Virus record (IMG/VR): IMGVR_UViG_3300033571_016891
Location: 1 to 54,676 of that record
DNA length: 54,676 bases
Direction: 5' to 3' (one strand)
Source: a virus
The notes below the pieces were generated by a model. The model had not been told where the DNA came from. It saw only the letters and a program-made list of their open reading frames with translations, and ran no database searches. The translations under genes were made by a program, and so were the position numbers. This document shows, one piece after another, positions 9,780 to 17,753 of this stretch. Positions within the stretch are counted from its first letter, which is position 1. The number at the start of each line of letters is the position of its first letter.

Positions 9780-10898
9780 TTATCCATTAACCATGTCATT
9801 TATATCTATTCCACGAATAACCGCCTTTAATTCGTCCATGGAAGATAATCTCGCAGCCTCCTGCTTTAAGTTTTCTTTTTGGGCTTCAGCTAGTAATATG
9901 ATACCCTTTCTTCTTTCCTCATCTTTCCATGCTTGTACTAAATTTAAAATACTGGCATTCTCATCTTTACGCTGCTGTAGGCGTTTAGACCTATCATCAA
10001 CAAGGGATTTATACAATTTTTGCTGTCGAGATCTACATTGGTTATATTCTGTATGTAGATTATTTATAGCGTCATTAAGTTGCATTTTAATATTTCTACC
10101 CTCGCCATCTCCACTACTATTTCTTAACATCTCTCTCAATTCTTCTACTTGCTGTAAAACACTTGCGGCAGTAACTACTTCAGTACATAGAACAATAAAC
10201 TGATCCAACTCTTCCTGACTAAGCGCTTCCTTGTCATACGTATATCTTATGAAAGCATCTTCAAATAACTGCCGATCTCCAGAAGTTTTATATGTATTTA
10301 TCTGATAACAAAAACTAAAAGTATTTAAATATCTTTGCAGTACATCAATTTGTTTTAACTGCGACGCTTTTAAAACGTCGAGTGACCAACCTAAATTTAA
10401 ATATTTATTTATTCTAAACAGAACCTGATCTTGCCTTCTGGGTGGGAAGTAAGCGCCCACTGGGGTTTCCGCATCCCTATCGGGGTTATAATTAATAGTT
10501 TCCAGATGTTCTGGATCTTGCTTTTGCAAAGACTGTATGTAAGCATTCACCTCCCTACATTCAAGAGTTACATGTGTTAACCTGTCATTAGTAAATAGTG
10601 TTTTTGCTAATTCAACATAATGCTGATCTTTATAATTATTTTTAATAAATTCCTTTTGCTCGTCCGTTAATTCAACCCTCTCTCTTTGGGTAACTGACTT
10701 GTTTTTATAAGTAATTTTATTATCAAGTAAAAATTTCTTTACATTCCGCCCTTCCTTACTTCTACTATCAATAGAATCGTCCTGATATGCATACGCAGTT
10801 AACTCAGTAATTGTTGCATCTGGGTTTTTGGCCACCAATTCTCTTATCCTCTGTTTTTGCTCTGGCAGTAAATCTGCATCAGTTATCTCTTCGCTCAT
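9780..10898 (-). CDS. Putative small terminase/DNA-binding packaging protein
   Basis: A 372-residue hydrophilic, mostly helical protein. The N-terminal 100 residues contain two helix-turn-helix-like stretches (around ITELTAYAYQD and YVELAKTLF), and the C-terminal 120 residues are strongly charged and likely coiled coil (QQRKDENAS..., EERRKGIILLAEAQKENLK). It lies two genes upstream of the large terminase on the same strand and overlaps the sigma-like gene by 4 bp. DNA binding plus coiled coil next to TerL suggests a terminase small subunit, but it is longer than usual and no family signature was recognised. Confidence 0.4.
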   Translation of the reverse strand: MSEEITDADLLPEQKQRIRELVAKNPDATITELTAYAYQDDSIDSRSKEGRNVKKFLLDNKITYKNKSVTQRERVELTDEQKEFIKNNYKDQHYVELAKTLFTNDRLTHVTLECREVNAYIQSLQKQDPEHLETINYNPDRDAETPVGAYFPPRRQDQVLFRINKYLNLGWSLDVLKASQLKQIDVLQRYLNTFSFCYQINTYKTSGDRQLFEDAFIRYTYDKEALSQEELDQFIVLCTEVVTAASVLQQVEELREMLRNSSGDGEGRNIKMQLNDAINNLHTEYNQCRSRQQKLYKSLVDDRSKRLQQRKDENASILNLVQAWKDEERRKGIILLAEAQKENLKQEAARLSSMDELKAVIRGIDINDMVNG

Positions 10899-11587
10899 AG
10901 TATTTCCTTTGCAAGTTCTCTAGCTTTTTGTAAAACTTTAGATTTAATTTTACTTATTTGTCTATAAGCTGGCCTGCCATCTTTATAACTTAATTTATAT
11001 CCCATTTTTTTTGCTATAGCGGCCTCCTCTAAGTGCTGTAAAAACATTAAATCATATAATTTCCATTCAATATTCGACAAGTTTTTTTTCATTATATCGT
11101 TAAATGATGGAATCATTCCTTCGATATCCATATAAGATTCCTTGCTTTCTATAAGAGACTCTAAATTTGTTTCTGGATTTTGTGTGTTTGGAGTATGTAT
11201 GCTTACTGGAAATTTTATATCATAAGCATTCTTTTTTGTTTTTTCCCATTTAGAATAAGATTTACAAGAATTGTTCTGTGTCCCGTATACCGAGCAATTA
11301 TGGTCTCCGGTATTGTATGGACATTTTAAACATGGTCGTGAAAAATTTGAATAATGATTTCTTAACATGTTCGTAATCTGATGGTTAATTACTTGATTTA
11401 ACCAAGGTCTTAATGGCCTTACGTCATCCCATTTATCCCATTTATTATAAATATGAATCCTAAGCCTCTGTGATACATCTTGAAAATCCATCCAAGCAAT
11501 AGCAGTTAAGTGCCAGCGATTTTTACGTTTACTAATTTCTTCATCAATAATATCAATACTATCTTCAAATGAAGGCTTTATTGTCAT
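10895..11587 (-). CDS. Phage sigma factor (gp55-like) with Cys-rich insertion
   Basis: A 230-residue protein. Residues about 30-80 (DFQDVSQRLRIHIYNKWD ... RPWLNQVINHQITNMLR) resemble sigma region 2, which binds core polymerase and opens the -10 box. The last 60 residues (IEWKLYDLMFLQHLEEAAIA ... RQISKIKSKVLQKARELA) resemble a sigma region 4 helix-turn-helix. Between them lies a compact Cys cluster (CLKCPY, HNC, NSC), a probable metal site not typical of sigma factors. A small divergent sigma beside packaging genes recalls T4 gp55, which directs late transcription. It may read the GTGTAATAT-like boxes seen upstream of late genes; that link is inference. Confidence 0.6.
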   Translation of the reverse strand: MTIKPSFEDSIDIIDEEISKRKNRWHLTAIAWMDFQDVSQRLRIHIYNKWDKWDDVRPLRPWLNQVINHQITNMLRNHYSNFSRPCLKCPYNTGDHNCSVYGTQNNSCKSYSKWEKTKKNAYDIKFPVSIHTPNTQNPETNLESLIESKESYMDIEGMIPSFNDIMKKNLSNIEWKLYDLMFLQHLEEAAIAKKMGYKLSYKDGRPAYRQISKIKSKVLQKARELAKEIL

Positions 11588-11598
11588 AATAAATTATT

Positions 11599-12138
11599 TT
11601 AAGCCTGTCCGTTATTACCACGAAGTGAACCCGCCTCTTTTTGAAAATCACTCAGAACATCATCAGCTGTCCTATTATGAATTGGGGCATTATCATTAAA
11701 TGAGTCACTTGATGGTTTATAATTATTCACGTAACCATTTGTTAATAAATTCTCGAAAGAAACTCCCTCGGCCCTTCGTGCTTCAACTTTAAATTGTGGC
11801 TTTATGTATTTAAATTTACTAGTATCAAAATCTTCAGAATCTATATATTCAATATCATCACTAGCGAACTGTTGCTCACTTGAAGTATCTTCGGATAAAA
11901 TATTTACCCTATATTGTGGCGGCATGATCTTTTCAAGAGTAGCATTTATACGAGCATTCTCTTCAGGACTTGGCGACTTTGCCTCTGCTGGCGCAACGTT
12001 ATTTTGCGGAAAAAGTTTTTTTAAATTAGTGGGAACATTTGGTTTGGTCGCAAAGCTAACACCACATTCCGAACAAAATTTTGGCATGTTTAAATTATAT
12101 ATAGTGGGCTTACCACACGAGGAGCAGAAATATTTCAT
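11599..12138 (-). CDS. Zinc-ribbon protein of unknown function
   Basis: A 179-residue protein with an N-terminal zinc ribbon: FCSSCGKP, then KFCSECGVSF about 15 residues later. The rest is polar, low in complexity and acidic (DIEYIDSEDFD), probably largely disordered. It precedes the sigma-like gene in the same operon, 12 bp away, so a role in transcription is possible, but nothing shows it directly. Upstream is a GTGTAATTA box about 18 nt before the ATG. Confidence 0.6.
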   Translation of the reverse strand: MKYFCSSCGKPTIYNLNMPKFCSECGVSFATKPNVPTNLKKLFPQNNVAPAEAKSPSPEENARINATLEKIMPPQYRVNILSEDTSSEQQFASDDIEYIDSEDFDTSKFKYIKPQFKVEARRAEGVSFENLLTNGYVNNYKPSSDSFNDNAPIHNRTADDVLSDFQKEAGSLRGNNGQA

Positions 12139-12155
12139 ACACTTATTATCAAATA

Positions 12156-12162
12156 ATTACAC
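12156..12162 (-). promoter_or_regulatory. Late-type GTGTAAT box
   Basis: The reverse strand reads TGTGTAATTATT about 18 nt before the ATG at 12138. It is one of the recurrent boxes upstream of structural and late-looking genes. Confidence 0.4.
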
Positions 12163-12209
12163 ATAAAATTCTAAATTCTCTTTTGAATGCCCTTTTGTTA
12201 ATATTCGCA

Positions 12210-12219
12210 GTGTAATATT
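12210..12219 (+). promoter_or_regulatory. Late-type GTGTAATATT box
   Basis: GTGTAATATT lies 6 nt before the ATG at 12226, and its core matches the minus-strand boxes at 17462, 18823 and 51842. Recurrence on both strands immediately before genes supports a promoter element. Confidence 0.5.
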
Positions 12220-12225
12220 ATATTA

Positions 12226-12816
12226 ATGCTTTCGTTAACTAGTTCGGATATTTTTAAAACAATACAAAACGATTTGGCTGAAAATGATGGTAAAATTTTT
12301 ATACAAAAAGGCAAGTATTGCGCTGGTCATAGCAAGTGCGAAGGAATCTTTTACTTTAATAGTAAAGAACAACCTATAATAAAAGTAGCAACTGGCGGCA
12401 AAACACAAGAAGAATGGGTTGGCGTATTAATTCATGAGTACTGTCATTTTTTACAATGGCATGAGAATAGTAAAATTTGGGAAGAGTTTGATAACCAAGA
12501 CTTTACGTTTGAAAATGTTATAAGTAATCCTAAAAAATTTAAGAAAGAGATTTTAATTTTATTGAAATTAGAATTAGACTGTGAAAAACGTGCGATTAAA
12601 ATAATAAAAAATAATAAACTATTTTGTACTAAAGAGTATGCCAAATTTGCTAACGCGATTCTCTATAAATATGGTTATTTATATGTAAATAACATTTGGC
12701 CGAATTCTGGCGCCAAATATAGAGCAATAGCAGATCACTGCCCAAATGTTCTATTAAAATCGCATCTTAACTATATAGAAATACCTAATTCTATAAGTAC
12801 ACTATACTCAAGTTAA
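12226..12816 (+). CDS. Zinc metallopeptidase-like protein (HExxH)
   Basis: A 196-residue protein with the zinc-protease signature HEYCH in VLIHEYCHFLQWHE (about residues 69-82), where the two His bind zinc and the Glu is catalytic. An extra acidic residue downstream (for example in the region of LELDCEKRA) could be the third ligand. No signal peptide or membrane segment is seen, so it is cytoplasmic. It is the only plus-strand gene here and converges with phoH, whose stop codon is 1 bp away. The target is unknown; it may be a structural or regulatory peptidase. Confidence 0.6.
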   Translation: MLSLTSSDIFKTIQNDLAENDGKIFIQKGKYCAGHSKCEGIFYFNSKEQPIIKVATGGKTQEEWVGVLIHEYCHFLQWHENSKIWEEFDNQDFTFENVISNPKKFKKEILILLKLELDCEKRAIKIIKNNKLFCTKEYAKFANAILYKYGYLYVNNIWPNSGAKYRAIADHCPNVLLKSHLNYIEIPNSISTLYSS

Positions 12817-12817
12817 C

Positions 12818-13552
12818 TTATCCGCCCCGTCTAAGGCTCTCAAAGCTTTCAATAACATACGAAAGAATTTCAGATCTTACAATATCTTCTTTTCCAAATT
12901 GGAAAGTATGTATACCATGTTGTTTTGATACATCATTATCAAACAGATTATAAACACGGTTAAAACCGCTGTTTTTAATATCTGATTGTTGATCATCACC
13001 AAGGATGTATAGATTTGAAAAATTAGCCATACGGCTCATTACGAGTAGGAAGTCTTCCACGCGGCAGTTCTGGGCTTCGTCCATAATAAATGCGGCGTTT
13101 GCAATATTTAAACCACGTAGGAACCCTAGTGGCAAACCTATAAAACGATTGTCATTAGTTAATGCCCTGACTTGTGGTTCTGGTAATAGCTCATTTAATT
13201 TGTCCATTAATGGCTGTATGTATGGACTCATTTTTTCATCTGTTGTTCCCTTTATATATCCGATACCATGAATTGAACTCTCGACAGGTACTCTGCTATA
13301 ATAAATTTCTGATATCTTTTTTTCCTTTATCTTTTTCAGGGCCATGTATGTGGCAAGTAATGTTTTGGATGTTCCAGCGACACCCTTGATTATGATAACC
13401 CTTGTATTTTTATCATTTGCTAGTTCAAAAAACTGCTTTTGTTTATCAGTCCAAGGTAATTCTCTTAAACTTAAATCAATACTTACTTTTGTTCTTTTCT
13501 TGTCAACATAAGGAGAAGTATCTTTTTTGTTTTTATCTGTTTTATTTTTCAT
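12818..13552 (-). CDS. phoH: PhoH-like ATPase
   Basis: A 244-residue P-loop ATPase of the PhoH family, common in large phages. A Walker A motif (IIKGVAGTSKTLLATY, about residues 54-69) and a Walker B motif (AAFIMDEAQNC) followed by RMANFSNLYILGDDQQ are all present, so it appears intact. PhoH proteins are predicted RNA-linked ATPases; their phage role is unsettled. A leader of about 140 nt with a strong hairpin precedes the ATG. Confidence 0.88.
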   Translation of the reverse strand: MKNKTDKNKKDTSPYVDKKRTKVSIDLSLRELPWTDKQKQFFELANDKNTRVIIIKGVAGTSKTLLATYMALKKIKEKKISEIYYSRVPVESSIHGIGYIKGTTDEKMSPYIQPLMDKLNELLPEPQVRALTNDNRFIGLPLGFLRGLNIANAAFIMDEAQNCRVEDFLLVMSRMANFSNLYILGDDQQSDIKNSGFNRVYNLFDNDVSKQHGIHTFQFGKEDIVRSEILSYVIESFESLRRGG

Positions 13553-13690
13553 AAAAATTTTTGTAGGAACAAATTCTCGAACGTGAGAATTTATGGGGCG
13601 AAGTTTTGAAAAAGTGTCTGAAGACAGTTTTGGCCACTTGAAAATCTATTCCCGAACTATGGGAGGCCAATATATTCACTACTATATATA
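13553..13690 (-). promoter_or_regulatory. Long leader of phoH with hairpin
   Basis: This 138-nt stretch has no gene. On the minus strand a GTGTAATATATA box (13684-13693) overlaps the end of the next gene and would start transcription into it. Just before the phoH ATG lies a perfect 8-bp inverted repeat, AAATTCTC and GAGAATTT with a 6-nt loop (13571-13592). Other short complementary stretches (GGCC...GGCC, TGTCTTCAGACA) lie upstream. It could be a translational control region. Confidence 0.4.
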
Positions 13691-14368
13691 TTACACTTTA
13701 TGTAATGTAATTTTACCTAAATTATCTATTGTAATGTAAGAACATTCCGCATAGGTAAAACATCCGGTATTGGCATAGGTGATATCTTCAACATTTGTGT
13801 GTTCGTGCTGATGAACATGTGAACAAATAATTGAATTATAATTTTGATTTTTTGCCCACTTAATTGCATTTTGCCGCACTCTACTGGCGGCATGTATCCA
13901 ATTCTTGCTACGCTTTTTGAAAAAACCCGGCACACGCTGTTCTTTTGGGTCTATTGCCTGTAACCAGTAATATATTCCGCCCGCTATATGTGTTAATATA
14001 GGATGATCTCCTATGAAACTATCAAATTGGTCGCCATGAGTTACAATAATTTTATTATTATTAACATTAATCCTAACTTCCCTTGAGTGCTCATATCCTA
14101 TGAATTCAGACAGTATCTTTGAAACATCTTCATCATGATTACCGGCATTCCAGTAACACTTGCTATTTTTAGTTAGTTTTCGTAAACTCGATAACAGGTG
14201 CCAATCTTTTTTGCCTAATCTTTTTGTATGGTTTACATCTATTATATCACCATTTAGTATAATATTTTTAGCCGGAATATTTTTTATAACCCATTCAAAC
14301 TTATCATGTTGACAAACCAAACTCGTAAGGTGTAAATCTGAAACAATTAAATACTCATATTCTTTCAC
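13691..14368 (-). CDS. Metallophosphoesterase (LpxH-like fold)
   Basis: A calcineurin-like metallophosphoesterase of about 225 residues with all metal-binding motifs in order: SDLHLTS, NGDIIDVNH, NAGNHDED, VTHGDQFDS and CSHVHQHEH. The layout resembles the UDP-diacylglucosamine hydrolase (LpxH-like) group, but phage members may act on other phosphoesters or cyclic nucleotides. The start chosen is GTG at 14368, right before the conserved EYEYLIVSDLHL stretch; an ATG at 14419 would add 17 poorly conserved residues and run close to the divergent heat-shock gene. A TTGTAATATA box sits just upstream of the GTG. Confidence 0.75.
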   Translation of the reverse strand: MKEYEYLIVSDLHLTSLVCQHDKFEWVIKNIPAKNIILNGDIIDVNHTKRLGKKDWHLLSSLRKLTKNSKCYWNAGNHDEDVSKILSEFIGYEHSREVRINVNNNKIIVTHGDQFDSFIGDHPILTHIAGGIYYWLQAIDPKEQRVPGFFKKRSKNWIHAASRVRQNAIKWAKNQNYNSIICSHVHQHEHTNVEDITYANTGCFTYAECSYITIDNLGKITLHKV

Positions 14369-14443
14369 ACTATATATTACAAAGTTTTTTTGAACATTCC
14401 AACAAAAGTTTTGTCTCAATATTGTAACAAAAATTACAACAAT

Positions 14444-14893
14444 ATGAATATAACACTAGTACCTAAAAAAATAGTAAACATGCCCAATTATACAGTTGGA
14501 AATATCAACACGTCCTATGATCCATTTAATATACTTGACATATGGTCCAGTAAATGGTCGGGAATTTGGGACGACTTCGATGCCGTCACCAGTCCATCAT
14601 TCAACTCTAAGCTATTGAACAAGTGGAAGCAAGACGAGACCAATCAGGATAAATTCAAACTTGAAATTGAACTTCCAAGGTTTAAATCTGAGAATATTAA
14701 TGTATCCATAGATAATGGCGTACTACATGTGTCCGCCGAACAGGATAGTTTAAAATTCTATTCTTCTGAAAGTTTTCCTGACTTTTTAGATGCGAAAACC
14801 ATTGCGGCCAAACTTGACCACGGCGTTCTTTACGTATCCGCAAGTAAATTAGAAGCGGCGAAATTAAGAAAAATTAAAGTACAGGTTGGGTAA
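14444..14893 (+). CDS. Hsp20/alpha-crystallin small heat-shock protein
   Basis: A 149-residue small heat-shock protein. The alpha-crystallin domain lies at about residues 60-148: FKLEIELPRFKSENINVSID, then NGVLHVSAE, and near the end a second strand pattern LDHGVLYVSASKLE. The N-terminal arm is rich in aromatic residues (WSSKWSGIWDDF), as usual for substrate binding. The ATG at 14444 is preferred to an in-frame ATG at 14390 because the family fits from there. It is transcribed divergently from the phosphoesterase and ends at a strong terminator. Such genes occur in several large phages and probably help virion protein folding. Confidence 0.8.
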   Translation: MNITLVPKKIVNMPNYTVGNINTSYDPFNILDIWSSKWSGIWDDFDAVTSPSFNSKLLNKWKQDETNQDKFKLEIELPRFKSENINVSIDNGVLHVSAEQDSLKFYSSESFPDFLDAKTIAAKLDHGVLYVSASKLEAAKLRKIKVQVG

Positions 14894-14899
14894 GTAATA

Positions 14900-15172
14900 C
14901 TAAACCGAATCTTTGGTTGGCGAGTCAGGCTCTTGTTTGGCTCGCCAATTTTTTTTGTACTCACTAACCTTGTTTAAATTATTCTTTTGCCACTCTCTGA
15001 CTTCGGCAATACGATCCTTTTTTATTATTTCGTACCTTTCGCGCTCTACCTTGCGGCAACAGGTTTTACACCAAGCGTGAAAACCATCCCTGCTCTTGCG
15101 GTTAATACTAAAACAAATTACGGGTATTTCCGTCCGACAAAGACCGCAGATTTTAGTGACTTCTGCTTGCAT
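14900..15172 (-). CDS. Small Cys-rich zinc-finger protein
   Basis: A 90-residue protein with two CxxC knuckles, CGLC and CKTCC, about 27 residues apart, then a basic helix (RKVERERYEIIKKDRIAEVREWQ). This looks like the N-terminal finger and linker of HNH-type phage proteins but has no HNH core, so it may be a truncated relative or a DNA-binding factor. Its 3' end overlaps the terminator of the convergent Hsp20 gene. It lies 10 bp downstream of the 110-residue gene in the same operon. Confidence 0.55.
   Translation of the reverse strand: MQAEVTKICGLCRTEIPVICFSINRKSRDGFHAWCKTCCRKVERERYEIIKKDRIAEVREWQKNNLNKVSEYKKNWRAKQEPDSPTKDSV
14917..14956 (+). terminator. Rho-independent terminator after hsp20
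   Basis: TTGGCGAG and CTCGCCAA form an 8-bp stem followed by eight T residues. It lies inside the 3' coding end of the convergent zinc-finger gene. Confidence 0.8.
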
Positions 15173-15182
15173 TCGGAAAGTT

Positions 15183-15515
15183 TTAATTTATATCCTCTTC
15201 AGTTGTGACTGGTTCGGTTGCGTCCTCTTCAGTTGTGACTGGTTCGGTAATATCCCATTGTATTGGAGGCGCGTCCTCTATCACTTGAGGAACAGGCACT
15301 TCCTCCATCACGGGAGGGCGAACCAAATTGTTGTCAATTATATATTGCTCACACTCCTCTAGCGTTCCGATGAAAAGACTCGCCTGTGTTGATGTATATA
15401 AAGATTCCACATTATAAGAAATAATATTTTTACTGTCATCAAAAAGTAGATGCCAAAGGTTTTTGTGGTCGTCTGTGCTAAATGACCATCCTTGTGAATT
15501 TTTTTCTATAATCAT
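15183..15515 (-). CDS. Small protein with C-terminal duplicated acidic motif
   Basis: A 110-residue soluble protein of unknown function. The C-terminus carries a tandem duplication, TEPVTTEEDA followed by TEPVTTEEDI, visible in the DNA as a direct repeat of about 25 bp at 15190-15245, preceded by a Pro-rich linker. It starts 7 bp after the stop of the long beta-repeat surface protein, so it is probably co-expressed and may be an accessory of that tail-side protein (a chaperone or adaptor). That role is a guess from position and size. Confidence 0.55.
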   Translation of the reverse strand: MIIEKNSQGWSFSTDDHKNLWHLLFDDSKNIISYNVESLYTSTQASLFIGTLEECEQYIIDNNLVRPPVMEEVPVPQVIEDAPPIQWDITEPVTTEEDATEPVTTEEDIN

Positions 15516-15522
15516 ATTATTT

Positions 15523-17454
15523 TTAGTTAGTTAGTGTTAGTGTGGAACTGGCGCTATCATACGTGGCAGTTCTTCCGGCAGCTGAACCCTGTAGGGTTAT
15601 TACGGAATAATTATTAACCGTAGGTCCGGCGAATAGTTGAAAAGACTCTCCACTTGCGGGGGAAGAACGAAAACCAACAATTAAACTCGTGCCTGCACTG
15701 AACACTCCAGAAGTTATTCTTGAAAATGGGTCACTAAATGGTATACGGTTTACTAGTGTACCGCCTGTTATGGTTGTGGATCCAGTATATATCGGACCAA
15801 CATTTAAAGCAGGGACACCTGAAAGAACTAATGTATTAAATTGATTTGTTTTAATTAAATTAATATTACCAGAAATGCTCCCTATGTATGTTACTGTGGG
15901 AAATCCGGGATTGATTGTTAAATTAGCAACGGTTGAGGAGTTATTAAATATTCTAGTATTCGCCCCTCCGCCGACAATATTTTTTAAAATTTGACCGTTT
16001 CCATTTAAATCAATACTTTCCACGCCACCACCAAAAGTTATATTAACATCATTGATTGCAAATGGAACATCACATCTAACATCACTGTTAAAAAGTCTTA
16101 AGCTTACAAACCTATTCCCAGTAACAGCTATAATTGCTGGCTTTATATTTGTTAAAGTGAAATTATTACTTGAAACATTAAAAATTACAGGAGACCCACT
16201 GAAAATAACGGTTGAACCAGCAGCGACTTGTGATTGGAGTGTTACAAGAGCTGATGTCCAAGTTGGTGTTCCTGAAATACCACCATTAAATATTCCGGTA
16301 AGTCCAGTAACCATAAAATTAATTACAGCATTTTGATTAGGTGTAACTGGATTACCGCCACTAGTAAAAATAATTGGACTATTAAATGTTGTAGATTTGT
16401 ATGTTCTGAATCCCACAGAGTTTGTGCCTGAAACATAAGACAAATAAATAGGATTATTAATAACAACAGTTGATGGTATGGCAGTTTGTTCTATTGTAAA
16501 AGCGGGAGCAAACTCAGGTGCAGGTGTTTGCAAATAAACATTCCCAGTTCCGAATGGGTTGTTATTAAAAACGCTCACAGTACCATTACGAATAAATGTA
16601 TGTCCTGTATAAGAATTATTACCACTCAATGATAATACTCCTGTTCCAAATTTTGTGAAATTTCCAGAGCCGCCGATATTTCCACCAAGAACAATTGCAC
16701 CACTATGACAATTTACACCCCTACGCGTTCCAGATAGTATAATATCATTACGAACTGTCTGGGTGCTTGTGGAATTATTTACGATTCCACTATAGGTTAG
16801 AATAAATCTATTACCACTAATATTAAAAGCTCCGGCACCCGAATTAAAGATCATTCCATTTAATTGCGTATCTACAGGTAAGTCGTTAAAGCCGCCCAAT
16901 CTTGTTGTGCCGCGAAAATAAAGCGCGTCATACTCAAGGGGAGATACCGAATTTGCCCAATTTGCAGCGGTGCTAAAATTGTTATCGCCCCCCATACCAG
17001 TCCACGTCTGATCGGTTTCTCCATTGACATTATAACCAACATTAAAACCCAACTTATCTATTTCCGCCTGATATTTATTAACATTATTTACCCTAATGGT
17101 TCTATCCATTTTACCCATTTGTGCCCCGGTTAGATTAAAATTAACTATTTTATTAGTGGCCCCGGTGATAGAATTACGATTGGCATAAATACCAGTTGCC
17201 ACATTCTCTAAATTCTCTTTTGTTAGGTAGTTGTTTTCAAAACGCAGCGTTTGTAAACGTGGGGCGCCAGATGTAGATATACCAGTGAGTACTGTTATGC
17301 CATTACCAGATGCGGTAATGCCGGTAAGGTTAGGAAATATTGATAAATCAACAGTACCGCCCAGTGGCGTACCACCAACGCCAGTTGGGGAAGTTAACTC
17401 CAACCCGAGTTCCCTGATAAATGTTCCACCTAAAATTCCAATTTGTTCTGGCAT
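15523..17454 (-). CDS. Surface/tail protein with LRR and autotransporter-type beta repeats
   Basis: A 643-residue protein, very rich in Gly, Asn, Thr and Ser. Residues about 25-110 look like leucine-rich repeats (LSIFPNLTGITASGNGITVL, then LQTLRFENNYLT). Then comes WTGMGGDNNFSTAANW, the start of an autotransporter-associated beta-strand unit, with GNNSYTGHTFIRNGTVSV and NPFGTGNVYL further on, the classic passenger-repeat phrases. Such repeats build a beta helix in Verrucomicrobiota and related surface proteins. No signal peptide or beta-barrel domain is seen, so it is more likely a phage fibre or adhesin than a secreted autotransporter. A GTGTAATATA box lies before the ATG. Confidence 0.65.
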   Translation of the reverse strand: MPEQIGILGGTFIRELGLELTSPTGVGGTPLGGTVDLSIFPNLTGITASGNGITVLTGISTSGAPRLQTLRFENNYLTKENLENVATGIYANRNSITGATNKIVNFNLTGAQMGKMDRTIRVNNVNKYQAEIDKLGFNVGYNVNGETDQTWTGMGGDNNFSTAANWANSVSPLEYDALYFRGTTRLGGFNDLPVDTQLNGMIFNSGAGAFNISGNRFILTYSGIVNNSTSTQTVRNDIILSGTRRGVNCHSGAIVLGGNIGGSGNFTKFGTGVLSLSGNNSYTGHTFIRNGTVSVFNNNPFGTGNVYLQTPAPEFAPAFTIEQTAIPSTVVINNPIYLSYVSGTNSVGFRTYKSTTFNSPIIFTSGGNPVTPNQNAVINFMVTGLTGIFNGGISGTPTWTSALVTLQSQVAAGSTVIFSGSPVIFNVSSNNFTLTNIKPAIIAVTGNRFVSLRLFNSDVRCDVPFAINDVNITFGGGVESIDLNGNGQILKNIVGGGANTRIFNNSSTVANLTINPGFPTVTYIGSISGNINLIKTNQFNTLVLSGVPALNVGPIYTGSTTITGGTLVNRIPFSDPFSRITSGVFSAGTSLIVGFRSSPASGESFQLFAGPTVNNYSVITLQGSAAGRTATYDSASSTLTLTN

Positions 17455-17461
17455 ATTAATT

Positions 17462-17471
17462 TATATTACAC
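17462..17471 (-). promoter_or_regulatory. Late-type GTGTAATATA box
   Basis: On the minus strand GTGTAATATA sits 7 nt before the ATG of the beta-repeat surface protein. Confidence 0.5.
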
Positions 17472-17555
17472 TGTGAGGAAATACCTGACACCTTGTATTG
17501 TATTATACAAAATGTATTATATTATAAAAAATGTATTATACTATACATAATTAGT

Positions 17556-17747
17556 ATGAAAAGTACATTAAATAAATTTAAACTAAATGATAATATTGAG
17601 TTTTTAGAGAAAAGTACTAGAAACTGGCGTTATGGCAAGATTGTCGAAATAATCAATGAGAATAAATACAAAATATATAGCGGAACGGATATTTTTTGGG
17701 CTAAACAAGTTAAAAGCGGCGAAAAGTTTCAGCTTGAGACATTCTAA
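17556..17747 (+). CDS. Small KOW/SH3-like protein
   Basis: A 63-residue basic protein (KSTLNKFKLNDNIEFLEKST) whose strand-rich pattern NWRYGKIVEIINENKYKIY recalls small SH3/Tudor-like folds; that is only a resemblance. Start chosen at 17556 because the DNA before it is a short AT-rich repeat (three copies of an ATGTATTATA-like unit at 17507-17545), which looks like promoter or spacer rather than coding. It converges with the next surface protein gene. Confidence 0.5.
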   Translation: MKSTLNKFKLNDNIEFLEKSTRNWRYGKIVEIINENKYKIYSGTDIFWAKQVKSGEKFQLETF

Positions 17748-17753
17748 TGCTGT

